Shown here one piece after another: positions 16,135 to 23,782 of a stretch of DNA of 64,000 bases. The position numbers were made by a program, and so were the translations under genes. The stretch's first letter is position 1. Every line of letters begins with the position of its first letter. The notes beneath the pieces are model-generated. The model was not told the origin of the DNA. It searched no databases and was given only the letters and a program-made list of their open reading frames with translations. The stretch is from Ga0077560 sp046330435 (lineage in GTDB: Bacteria > Actinomycetota > Thermoleophilia > Miltoncostaeales > Miltoncostaeaceae): contig JAXLST010000011.1 in NCBI GenBank assembly GCA_046330435.1, positions 142,745 through 206,744 on the forward strand, read 5' to 3'.

Positions 16135-17010
16135 CTACCGGCCCATCGTCCAGCGGTTCCAGTTCCGCAGCCACGCGCGGGCGTTGTCGGTGCTGCCCAG
16201 GCGGTACTCCCCCGCCCCCTGGCTCAGGATCCGCCGGCCGGCGTCCGTGGACCCCGCATTGGCCCACTGCGAGTCCTGCGACCCGGCGCCGCTGAACAGG
16301 AACCGCAGCCGGTTCGCGTCGCCCCCCATCGCCGACCGCCACGCCGCGGCGTACCGGCGGAACTCGGCGCGGCTCATCGGGGCGGTCACGCGCCCGCCGG
16401 AGGCGTGGAACATCTGCAGGAACACGCCGCCGGACAGGCGGGAGGCCGCGAGCGCGGCGTCCCAGTTGCCCCGCTGGTGGTTCGCGCCCACGTTGGCGAC
16501 GAACTTCGGAGCGGCGTAGAGGATGACCCGCCGGGACAGCGGCTCCCCGGTGCCGGCGTAGGTGCGCGACGCGAGGATGCGCATGGCGGACGCGAAGGCC
16601 TGCCCGCTGCGGCCGTCCTGCAGTTCGGCGCCCACCTCGTCCACCCCCACCAGCCCGGAGCGCGGGCCCTTGCCGCCGATGCTCGAGGTGGTCATGCGGC
16701 GCACCAGCAGGTCGGCGATGGCCGACGGGCTCCGGCCGACGATCTCGCGGTGGTTGACCTTGCCGATCCAGCGGCTCTGCGGGAACGGCTCCCCGAGCGG
16801 GTGCTGGCGGTGGGACCCGGTGTCGCTCGCCAGGCCCGGCACGCCGGAGTACCCGGAGTGCAGGACCCGGGCGATGGGCGCCAGGTCGTAGATGACGTTG
16901 ATGCGCTGGTCCGTGGGGACGGGCGCGGCGCTGCCGGCGGCGGGGACGGCCAGGACGGCGGTCACCGTCGCTGCCGCCGCGAGCGCGCGGCGAATACGGG
17001 AGGGGGGCAC
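16135..17010 (-). CDS. Secreted hypothetical protein
   Basis: 291 residues; GTG 17010 is preceded by GGAGGT at good spacing and starts a clear signal peptide (RRALAAAATVTAVLAVPAAGSAAP). The mature protein begins with VPTDQRINVIYDLAPIARVLHSGY and contains SRRVILYAAPKFVANVG and a Trp-rich C-terminus (WLRNWNRWTMGR). It has no Cys pair in the mature part, so it is not disulfide stabilised. No family is recognised; a sugar-binding or hydrolase-like fold is possible but not shown. Convergent with the BrkB-like gene (7-base gap). Confidence 0.65.
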   Translation of the reverse strand: MPPSRIRRALAAAATVTAVLAVPAAGSAAPVPTDQRINVIYDLAPIARVLHSGYSGVPGLASDTGSHRQHPLGEPFPQSRWIGKVNHREIVGRSPSAIADLLVRRMTTSSIGGKGPRSGLVGVDEVGAELQDGRSGQAFASAMRILASRTYAGTGEPLSRRVILYAAPKFVANVGANHQRGNWDAALAASRLSGGVFLQMFHASGGRVTAPMSRAEFRRYAAAWRSAMGGDANRLRFLFSGAGSQDSQWANAGSTDAGRRILSQGAGEYRLGSTDNARAWLRNWNRWTMGR

Positions 17011-17184
17011 GTGACCTCCGGCGTCGTGCGATCGGTCGAGCGGCGACCGTAGCCCCGGCCTCCGCGGGCGGGCAACCCGGCCGGGTCCGGCGGACCGCCA
17101 CCCTTCCCCCGTATCGGCGGACGGAGGCCCGTGGGCGAGACGGACGCTGGCGGTCCGGCCGGATGTCGGCATAGGCTGCGGGCC

Positions 17185-17733
17185 GTGCATCATGCCCAGG
17201 CCCACGCGCTGCGCCGCGCCGCGGTCGCCCTCGCGGTGATCCTCGCGACCCTCGCCGCCCACGTGGCGGGGATGGGATGGCACGGCCTCACGCCCAGGGC
17301 CCCGTTCATGGCGGGCTTCGCGGTCGCCGCCGCCAGCCTCACCGGCCGCCGGGACCACCCGTTCCGGGCCCGCGGCGTGCCGGCGACCCTGCTCTCGCTC
17401 GTCCTGCTGCAGGCGGCCGCCCACGCGGTGCTCGCCACGGCGCCGTGGGTGATGGGCCTCTCGATGCACCACGCCGTCGGAATGCCCAGCACCGCCATGC
17501 TCGTCGCGCACCTCGTCGCGGCCGTCGCGCTCACCGGGGTGCTGCGCCATCTCGACACCGCCCTGGAACGGGCCACGACGATCGTCCGCGCGGTGCGCCG
17601 CCTGCTCGCCGCCGCTCGGCCCGCCGCCCAGCGGCGCGACGAGCGGTTGCAGTCCGCACCCCTCTGCGTGCCCCGGTCCCGCCCGGGGCGGACCGCCCCC
17701 TCACGAGGACCTCCCTCCGCCGCGTCGGCCTGA
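17185..17733 (+). CDS. His-containing small membrane protein (paralogue A)
   Basis: 182 residues from GTG 17185 with about four hydrophobic helices and a basic C-terminal tail. It aligns with the protein at 20548: both start with ALRR, have a His near the end of helix 1 (TLAAHVAG / SLTAHAVS), FRARG..P before helix 3, Q-A-x-x-H in helix 3 (QAAAHAV / QTAMHIA), PW-x-x-GL-x-x-HH, and AHLVAA / AHGLAA in helix 4. Conserved membrane His residues suggest metal contact. It precedes a metal-type ABC importer, while its paralogue follows it. Function unknown; a metal-handling role is inferred. The start is uncertain because no ribosome site is seen. Confidence 0.6.
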   Translation: MHHAQAHALRRAAVALAVILATLAAHVAGMGWHGLTPRAPFMAGFAVAAASLTGRRDHPFRARGVPATLLSLVLLQAAAHAVLATAPWVMGLSMHHAVGMPSTAMLVAHLVAAVALTGVLRHLDTALERATTIVRAVRRLLAAARPAAQRRDERLQSAPLCVPRSRPGRTAPSRGPPSAASA

Positions 17734-17798
17734 TCCCGCCCCCACGGGGCGCAATCGACGACGCCTGCCGGGCACCGCCCGGCGGAAACGGAGGACCG

Positions 17799-18038
17799 AT
17801 GACCGGTTCCGCGGTACCACCGCGGTCGGCGAGGGTCGCCACGACCCTCGGCGGCATCAACGACGACCTGCAGCGGGTCACCGGCCTGCTGCCCCACCTG
17901 GAGCGCCGCGACGCGGCGCTGGTGCACGAGCACCTGCTCGAGATCGAGCGCTCGATCTCAGCGGTCCGGACGCACCTCGACTGGTTGTGGTGGCGGTCGT
18001 CCCCACGGGTGCCACGGGCGGGGGTGACCGGTGCGTGA
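17799..18038 (+). CDS. Small helical hypothetical protein
   Basis: 79 residues from ATG 17799 with GGAGG seven bases upstream. Most of it is an amphipathic helix or helical hairpin (GINDDLQRVTGLLPHLERRDAALVHEHLLEIERS), followed by HLDWLWWRSS and a short basic end. His residues (three in the helical part) may be relevant next to a metal transporter. It overlaps the 39-residue frame that follows by eight bases and lies in the same direction as the ABC genes, so it is probably the first gene of that operon. No family recognised. Confidence 0.55.
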   Translation: MTGSAVPPRSARVATTLGGINDDLQRVTGLLPHLERRDAALVHEHLLEIERSISAVRTHLDWLWWRSSPRVPRAGVTGA

Positions 18039-18150
18039 CGCTCATGCGACCGCGCCCATGCCGCTCGACCTCGCCGGGGCGATCGCGGAGGCGCTCCGCG
18101 CCGCCGGGCGCCTGCGCCGCATGCTGGGCCGGGTGTGGCACAGCGCCTGA
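18031..18150 (+). CDS. Possible 39-residue mini-protein in the ABC importer operon
   Basis: GTG at 18031, GGGGGTGACCG upstream (weak ribosome site), 39 codons, TGA at 18148-18150. The peptide is an Ala/Leu/Arg amphipathic helix (LDLAGAIAEALRAAGRLRRML). It overlaps the stop of the 79-residue gene on the left and the GTG of the ABC ATPase on the right, filling the gap in a chain where every other junction overlaps. It may be a real coupling peptide or only a frame that moves ribosomes into the ATPase gene. No homologue recognised. Confidence 0.35.
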   Translation: MRDAHATAPMPLDLAGAIAEALRAAGRLRRMLGRVWHSA

Positions 18151-18785
18151 GCGCCGGCCGGATCGAGTTCAGGGACGTCAGCGCGCATCACGGCCGGGTC
18201 GCGGCCGTGGTGGGCGCGTCCCTGATCGCCGAGCCCGGGGAGCGCGTGGCCGTGGTAGGCGCCAACGGCTCCGGGAAGTCGACCCTGCTGCGTTGCCTGC
18301 TGTGCCTCCACCCCGGCGCGATGGGCGGCCAGGTGCTCCTGGACGGTGTCCTCGCGACGACGGGCGCGCAGGTCCGGGACCGCCGCGCTCGCATCGCCCA
18401 CATCCCGCAGCGCCCACCGGTCGGCAGGTTCCCGTTCCGGGTCGGCGAGCTGCTGGACAGCTCGGGCGCCCGCGACGCGGCACGGAACGCCGCCCGTGAC
18501 CTGGGCCTCGCAGGCCTGATGGACCGGCCCGTCGACACCCTCTCCGGCGGCCAGGTCCAGCGGGCCTTCCTGGCGCGGGCGATCGGCTGCGTCGCGGCCG
18601 GCGCGGTCGCGATCGCCGCCGACGAGCCCACCTCCGCCCTGGACTTCGACGGGCAGGACGAGGTCGCCCGGGTGCTGCTGGGCCTCGGGGTCACGACCCT
18701 CCTCGTCACGCACGACGACGCGCTCGCCCGGCGCTGCGACCGCCGGGTCACGATGGCCGCAGGCCGCCTGAGGGAGGAACGCTGA
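18135..18785 (+). CDS. ABC transporter ATPase, metal (zinc/manganese) type
   Basis: 216 residues with complete ATPase motifs: Walker A GANGSGKST (42-50), Q-loop IPQRPP, signature LSGGQVQR, Walker B AIAADEPTSALD, and switch His in LLVTHDD. The short N-terminus and overall size fit the MntB/ZnuC/TroB group that energises uptake of divalent cations through an ABC-3 permease. It is followed by the permease (CTGA overlap) and a lipoprotein (ATGA overlap), so all three components are encoded together. GTG 18135 is the chosen start since IEFRDV begins soon after; its own ribosome site is weak and translation may be coupled to the upstream mini-frame. The cation is not determined. Confidence 0.85.
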   Translation: MAQRLSAGRIEFRDVSAHHGRVAAVVGASLIAEPGERVAVVGANGSGKSTLLRCLLCLHPGAMGGQVLLDGVLATTGAQVRDRRARIAHIPQRPPVGRFPFRVGELLDSSGARDAARNAARDLGLAGLMDRPVDTLSGGQVQRAFLARAIGCVAAGAVAIAADEPTSALDFDGQDEVARVLLGLGVTTLLVTHDDALARRCDRRVTMAAGRLREER

Positions 18786-19597
18786 ACAGCCTCCCCGACA
18801 TCATCGACCTGCTGAGCCTGCCGCCGATCCAGCGGTCGCTGATCGCCCTGGTGATCGCTGCGACCGCCCTGCCGGTGGTGGGAATCCTGATCGTCGGCCT
18901 CGACGTCATCCCGATCCGCTTCGCGATGATGCATGTCGCGCTGCTCGGCATCGCCGTGGGACTCTGGACAGGCCTCGATCCGCTGCTGTGCGGGTTGGCG
19001 CTCTGCGGCTTGGTCGGCGCCGGCCTCGCGCCCCTCGCCGAGCACGGGCAGAGCCTCTCGGGCGCCGCCGGGTTCGTGATGACGGTGGCGATCGCGCTCG
19101 CACTGGTCGTCCTGTCGGTCGCCGGCGTCAACGCCAACGGCGCGTACGCGCTGCTGTGGGGGTCGATCCTGGCGACCCGGACGATCGACGTCGTGCTCAT
19201 CGCCGTCGTGTGCTCGGCGACCCTCGTCTTCTACGCGGCGCGCAGAAGGTCCATCGCGCTGCTGCTGTTCGACCGCGAGATCGCCGCGTGCAGCGGCGTG
19301 CGGGTGGGCGCGCTCACCCTCGCGGTCCTCGTGATCGTCGCCGTCGCCACGGCGTCCGCGGTGAAGCTCACCGGGGCGCTGCTGGTCGACGCCGTGACGC
19401 TCCTGCCGGCCCTCGCGGCCCGCAACCTCGCCACGTCGCTGGGCTCGGCGGTCGGGATGGCCATCGCGTTCGGACTGGGCGGAAACCTCGTGGGCTTCTT
19501 CCTCGCCCTCGCGCTCGACCAGCCACCCGGCCCGGTCATGGTCCTCACCGCGGGGGCCGTCACCGTCGCCACCTACCTGAAACGGAGCTCCGCATGA
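18782..19597 (+). CDS. ABC-3 type metal permease, probable CTG start
   Basis: 271 residues, about seven to eight membrane helices, ABC-3 (ZnuB/MntC-like) family. The frame is open from CTG 18782, which overlaps the ATPase stop as CTGA and has GGGAGGA (18771-18777) at ideal spacing. The first conventional start, GTG 18851, would cut into helix 1 (SLIALVIAATALPVVGILIVG). With CTG the length equals that of typical ZnuB. Family marks are VGLDVIPIRFAMMHVALLGIAVGL near the N-terminus and SAVKLTGALLVDAVTLLPALAARNLA near the C-terminus. It forms the cation channel with the adjacent ATPase. Confidence 0.82.
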   Translation: MNSLPDIIDLLSLPPIQRSLIALVIAATALPVVGILIVGLDVIPIRFAMMHVALLGIAVGLWTGLDPLLCGLALCGLVGAGLAPLAEHGQSLSGAAGFVMTVAIALALVVLSVAGVNANGAYALLWGSILATRTIDVVLIAVVCSATLVFYAARRRSIALLLFDREIAACSGVRVGALTLAVLVIVAVATASAVKLTGALLVDAVTLLPALAARNLATSLGSAVGMAIAFGLGGNLVGFFLALALDQPPGPVMVLTAGAVTVATYLKRSSA

Positions 19598-20427
19598 CCC
19601 CACGCATCCCCGCACTCCGCCGCGTCTCGGCGGCGCTGTTGCTGTCGGCCGCGGTGACCGCCCTGCCCGCCTGCGGCGGCCACGACGACTCGGCCGGGCA
19701 CGACGGCACCACTGGCACGGTTCACATGACCGTGTCGAACGCCGAGGGCCCCACGGTGGTCGCCTCCACCGGCTGGGTCGCCGCCATCGCGAAGCTCGCC
19801 GGAGCGGGCGACATCACCATCATCGCCCCGTCCAGCGTGCAGCACCCCCCGGACTACGAGCCCAAGCCGTCCGACCTCGCGGCCGTCTCCGGCGCCGACA
19901 TCGTGCTGCTGGCCGGCTTCGAGGGCTTCGCGAAGCAGCTCGGCGAGGCCGCGGGCGGCAAGCACACCGTGGAGGTCGCGACGACCTACGACCCCGCGAA
20001 GCTCGAGGCCGAGATCATCAAGCTCGGCAAGCACATGGGGACGGAGGACGTCGCGCGGGAGAACGCCGCGAGTGTCCGCACCCGGTTGGAGGCCGTGTGT
20101 GCGGATCTCCGGGCCGAGGTGCCGTCACCGGCGCCCGTCGTGGTCGCCCACATGTTCGTCACCGAGTGGGCGGCATGCGCGGGTCTCACCCCCGCCGGCA
20201 CCTACGGCCCCGCTCCGATCACGCCGGGCGAGGTGAAGCAGCTGAGCGGCCTCGGCCCCCGGCTGGTGCTCGAGAACCGCCACATGGCCGGCAGCGGCGA
20301 GGCCGTCGCCGCCGCATCCGGGGCGAAGATGGTCGAGCTCGTCAACTTCCCCGACGACGGGAACCTCGACCTCATCGCCGTCGCCGAGCAGGACGCCGCC
20401 CTCATCGCGGATGCGATGAGGGGCTGA
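19594..20427 (+). CDS. Metal ABC transporter substrate-binding lipoprotein
   Basis: 277 residues; ATG 19594 overlaps the permease stop (ATGA). A signal peptide ends in a lipobox (TALPAC, Cys about 27), so the protein is lipid-anchored. The Cys is followed by HDDSAGHDG, a short His/Asp stretch like those of zinc binders. Cluster A-I features: PSSVQHPPDYEPKPSDLAAVSGADIVLLAG (first metal His), VVVAHMFVTEWAACAG (second His), ENRHMAG and VNFPDDGNLD near the end. Metal is held between two lobes and passed to the permease. Zinc or manganese are likeliest; the His count favours zinc. Confidence 0.85.
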   Translation: MTPRIPALRRVSAALLLSAAVTALPACGGHDDSAGHDGTTGTVHMTVSNAEGPTVVASTGWVAAIAKLAGAGDITIIAPSSVQHPPDYEPKPSDLAAVSGADIVLLAGFEGFAKQLGEAAGGKHTVEVATTYDPAKLEAEIIKLGKHMGTEDVARENAASVRTRLEAVCADLRAEVPSPAPVVVAHMFVTEWAACAGLTPAGTYGPAPITPGEVKQLSGLGPRLVLENRHMAGSGEAVAAASGAKMVELVNFPDDGNLDLIAVAEQDAALIADAMRG

Positions 20428-20433
20428 CGCATA

Positions 20434-20491
20434 CCCCCCGGGGGGTGCGGGTGAACCGCGATGCGGGGTGCAGTGGTCGCCCGCACCCCCC
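20434..20491 (+). promoter_or_regulatory. Two mutually exclusive hairpins between the importer and paralogue B
   Basis: CCCCCCGGGGGG (20434-20445) is a perfect short palindrome. Its right half is also the start of GGGGGGTGCGGG (20440-20451), which pairs perfectly over 12 bases with CCCGCACCCCCC (20480-20491). Only one of the two structures can form at a time, as in attenuators. No run of T follows, so it may instead be a simple 3' end of the importer operon. Confidence 0.45.
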
Positions 20492-20547
20492 GCCGCCCGG
20501 AAACCCCGATGGAGCGGGCTCACCGCTCCGGCATTGTGAGAGCTGCG

Positions 20548-21090
20548 ATGCATCCCTGTACCGCCACCGCCCTGCGCCGCACCGCGATCCTCGCCGCGGC
20601 GCTCATGGCCAGCCTCACGGCCCACGCGGTCTCCGAGGGGCACCTCGCCCTCATGACGCAGGCGCCGCTCATCTGGCTGGGGATGCTCGCGATGGCCGTC
20701 CCCTGCGGGGCGGTGCGGCCGGTCACGGAGTTCCGGGCGCGCTCGCCGATCCTCATCCTGGGCATCCTGATCGTCGCCCAGACCGCGATGCACATCGCGA
20801 TGTCAGAGGTCCCCTGGGCGTTCGGCCTGCAGCCGCACCACGCCGCCGGCCTCACCGCCGGCGCCCTCCTGGCGCACGGCCTCGCCGCCGCGCTCCTGGC
20901 CGTGCTGCTCGCCGCCGGGGACCGGTTGCTCGCCGCGGCGGTCGCCGCGGGCCGCGCCATCGTCACCGCGCTCGCCCCGCCGAAGCGGTCCAACGGTACC
21001 CACCCGGGGTATCTGGTCCCGTGCGCGGCGTGCGCACCGGCACCGCACCCCCTCACGCGCTGCGGCGCGTCCCGGGCACCTCCCCGCTGA
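20548..21090 (+). CDS. His-containing small membrane protein (paralogue B)
   Basis: 180 residues from ATG 20548 (an in-frame GTG lies at 20536). Four hydrophobic helices, with the same order of conserved His as the protein at 17185: TAHAVSEGH, QTAMHIAMSEVPWAFGLQPHH, LLAHGLAAA. The C-terminus adds a Cys-containing tail (CAACAP...RC). It follows the metal importer by about 120 bases and is separated from it by the 20434-20491 hairpins. Likely handles or senses the same metal, but this is inferred from synteny; no enzymatic motif. Similar His-bearing membrane proteins are seen near copper/zinc loci in actinobacteria, from memory. Confidence 0.6.
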   Translation: MHPCTATALRRTAILAAALMASLTAHAVSEGHLALMTQAPLIWLGMLAMAVPCGAVRPVTEFRARSPILILGILIVAQTAMHIAMSEVPWAFGLQPHHAAGLTAGALLAHGLAAALLAVLLAAGDRLLAAAVAAGRAIVTALAPPKRSNGTHPGYLVPCAACAPAPHPLTRCGASRAPPR

Positions 21091-21307
21091 CGGAAGCCCC
21101 CGCGGACCCGCCGTCCGGCCTCACCGCCGGCCCGGGATCCGCGAACCGCGCGGCCTCCGGGCCGGGCGCATGGCCGAGCGGCACGGCCCCGACCGCGGGT
21201 GCGGCGGGTCCTGCCATCCGACGCGACCGCTGACGCGGCCGTGCCCGGGCCCCGCGTCCTCCACCGGTCCGTGCGGCACTCCGTCCGCGTCCCAAGGAGG
21301 CTCCCCC

Positions 21308-22714
21308 GTGAGCGCCCTCGAACTCGCCCGCTGGCAGTTCGCCATCACGACGATCTACCACTTCCTGTTCGTCCCGGTGTCCATCGGCCTGTCGCTGATG
21401 GTCGCCTTCATGCAGACCCGCTGGCACCGCACCGGTGACGAGCGGTGGCTCCGGATGACCCGATTCTGGGGCAAGTTGCTGCTCATCAACTTCGCCGTCG
21501 GCGTCGTGACGGGCATCGTCCAGGAGTTCCAGTTCGGCATGAACTGGAGCGAGTACTCCCGTTATGTCGGTGACATCTTCGGGGCCCCGTTGGCGATGGA
21601 GGGACTCATCGCCTTCTTCCTGGAGTCCACGTTCCTCGGCCTCTGGCTGTTCGGCTGGGGCCGGCTGCCGAAGCGCGTGCACCTCGCCTCGATCTGGCTG
21701 TTCGCCTCGGGCACGGCCATCTCGGCGTACTTCATCCTGGCCGCCAACTCGTTCATGCAGCACCCGGTGGGGCTGCAGGTGAACGAGGTGACCGGGCGGG
21801 CGGAGATGACCAGCATCCTCGCGCTGCTCACCAACTCCACCCTGCTGTACGCGTTCCCGCACACGCTGTTCTCCGCGCTCAGCACGGCGGCCGCGCTCGT
21901 GCTGGGCGTGTCGGCATGGCACCTGTACCGCCGGCGCGACACCGACGTCTTCAAGCCGTCGGCGACCGTCGCGATCGTGGTCCTGTTCGTCTCGACCGCC
22001 CTGGGCGGCACCGTCGGCCACTTCCAGGCGCAGCTCATGGTGAAGCAGCAGCCCATGAAGATGGCCGCCGCCGAGGCGCACTACGAGACCGGGCGGGGCG
22101 TGGGGCTGTCGCTGCTCGCGATCGCCCCGTTCGAGAAGAACCCGGGTGAGCTGCCCGTGAACATCCAGGTGCCGAAGGCCCTGTCGTTCATGGCGACCAA
22201 CGACTTCGACGGCGAGGTCCGCGGCATCAACGACATCCAGGCGGAGTACGTCGCGAAATACGGCCCCGGGGACTACGTGCCGATCGTGGGCCTCACGTAC
22301 TGGAGCTTCCGCGCCATGGTGGGCGCCGGTTTCGCCATGGTCGCGCTCGGCGCGCTGGGGCTGCTGCTCATCCGCAGGGACGCGCTGGTGGGCAACAGGT
22401 GGTTCACCCGGGCGGCCCTCGCCGGCATCGCCGTGCCGTACGTCGCGAACGCCACCGGGTGGCTGTTCACCGAGGTCGGCCGGCAGCCATGGGTGGTGCA
22501 GGGGCTCCTGCGCACCGAGGACGCGAACTCCCCGGCCGTGTCATCGGCGGAGGTCTGGACCAGCCTCGTGGGGCTCACCGCCCTGTACGGCGTCCTCGCC
22601 GTCATCGCGGTGTGGCTGTTCGTGAAGTACGCGAAGAAGGGGCCGGAGGCCTCCGGGACGGTGCCGCAGGGCACGCCCGAGCAGCCGGTCCGCGACCTGA
22701 CCATGGCGTACTAG
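21308..22714 (+). CDS. cydA: Cytochrome bd ubiquinol/menaquinol oxidase subunit I
   Basis: 468 residues, nine membrane helices. Oxidises quinol and reduces oxygen to water without pumping protons, with high oxygen affinity. Visible are the heme b595 ligand His18 (TIYHFLFVPVSIGLS), the proton-channel acids in LAMEGLIAFFLESTFLGLW, the heme b558 His in NSFMQHPVG, the quinol-site Q-loop with KYGPGDYVPIVGL, and GRQPWVVQGLLRT. The Q-loop is of the short type usual in Gram-positives. GTG 21308 has AAGGAGG upstream. First gene of cydABDC; the 217-base leader shows no clear regulator site. Confidence 0.95.
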   Translation: MSALELARWQFAITTIYHFLFVPVSIGLSLMVAFMQTRWHRTGDERWLRMTRFWGKLLLINFAVGVVTGIVQEFQFGMNWSEYSRYVGDIFGAPLAMEGLIAFFLESTFLGLWLFGWGRLPKRVHLASIWLFASGTAISAYFILAANSFMQHPVGLQVNEVTGRAEMTSILALLTNSTLLYAFPHTLFSALSTAAALVLGVSAWHLYRRRDTDVFKPSATVAIVVLFVSTALGGTVGHFQAQLMVKQQPMKMAAAEAHYETGRGVGLSLLAIAPFEKNPGELPVNIQVPKALSFMATNDFDGEVRGINDIQAEYVAKYGPGDYVPIVGLTYWSFRAMVGAGFAMVALGALGLLLIRRDALVGNRWFTRAALAGIAVPYVANATGWLFTEVGRQPWVVQGLLRTEDANSPAVSSAEVWTSLVGLTALYGVLAVIAVWLFVKYAKKGPEASGTVPQGTPEQPVRDLTMAY

Positions 22715-22723
22715 GGAGGGGTC

Positions 22724-23782
22724 ATGGACATCCTGAGCCTCGAAACCCTGTGGTTCACCCTCATCGCCGTGCTCTGGTGCGGCTACTTCGTGCTCGAGGG
22801 ATTCGACTTCGGCGTCGGCATGCTGCTGCGCCTGGTCGGCAGGAACGGCGACGAGCGGCGGGCCGTGATCCACACCATCGGTCCCGTCTGGGACGGCAAC
22901 GAGGTGTGGCTCCTGGTCGCCGGCGGCGCGACCTTCGCGGCGTTCCCGGAGTGGTACGCCACGCTGTTCAGCGGGTTCTACCTGCCGCTGCTGCTCATCC
23001 TGGTCGCGCTCATCGCGCGCGGCGTGGCGTTCGAGTTCCGCGGCAAGCACGACGACCCGAAGTGGCGTGACCTGTGGGACTGGGTGATCGTCGTGGGCAG
23101 CGCCCTCCCGGCGCTGCTGTGGGGCGTGGCCTTCGCGAACATCGTCCGCGGCGTCCCCATCGACGCGAGCGGCACCTACACCGGCGGGTTCTTCAACCTG
23201 CTCAACCCCTACGCTCTCGCCGCGGGGCTCACCACCGTGGCGCTCTTCGCGGCGCTCGGCGCGATCTACCTGAGCCTGAAGACCAAGGGCGTCCTGCTGG
23301 AGCGGTCCCGCGCGTACGCGCGGATGCTGGGGCCCGTCGCCGGCGTGCTGCTCATCGCCGCGGCCGCCCTCACCATGCTCCAGAGCGACGGCGTGTCGGC
23401 CGGCGAGCTCGTGAGCGAGGCGCTGCTCATCCTGGCGGGCGCCGCCCTTGCGGTGCTGTCCCGCGGCCCGTCGTCCGGCCGGGCGTTCATCGCCGGCGCG
23501 GCGGGTGCCGTGTTCCTGGTGGTCGCCCTCATGGTCGAGCTGTTCCCGAACGTCATGCCGTCCAGCACCTCGGAGGCGTTCAACCTCACGCTCGCCAACG
23601 CCTCCAGCACGCACTACACGCTGGTGGTCATGACGGTGGTGGCGGCGGTCTTCACCCCCATCGTCCTCGCCTACCAGGCGTGGACGTACTGGGTGTTCCG
23701 CCACCGGGTGGGGATCGACGACGTCGCCCCCACCAACCCGCTGGACGTCCTGGGCCACCACCGCCAGGGCGGGGCCGCCTGA
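22724..23782 (+). CDS. cydB: Cytochrome bd oxidase subunit II
   Basis: 352 residues, eight helices. Begins with the family hallmark LWFTLIAVLWCGYFVLEGFDFGVGML and continues PVWDGNEVWLLVAGGATFAAFPEWYA, both invariant in CydB. It supports heme binding and complex stability of the bd oxidase. It starts nine bases after cydA with GGGAGGGG as ribosome site, and its TGA overlaps the ATG of cydD (TGATG). Length is normal. Membrane complex with CydA. Confidence 0.95.
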   Translation: MDILSLETLWFTLIAVLWCGYFVLEGFDFGVGMLLRLVGRNGDERRAVIHTIGPVWDGNEVWLLVAGGATFAAFPEWYATLFSGFYLPLLLILVALIARGVAFEFRGKHDDPKWRDLWDWVIVVGSALPALLWGVAFANIVRGVPIDASGTYTGGFFNLLNPYALAAGLTTVALFAALGAIYLSLKTKGVLLERSRAYARMLGPVAGVLLIAAAALTMLQSDGVSAGELVSEALLILAGAALAVLSRGPSSGRAFIAGAAGAVFLVVALMVELFPNVMPSSTSEAFNLTLANASSTHYTLVVMTVVAAVFTPIVLAYQAWTYWVFRHRVGIDDVAPTNPLDVLGHHRQGGAA

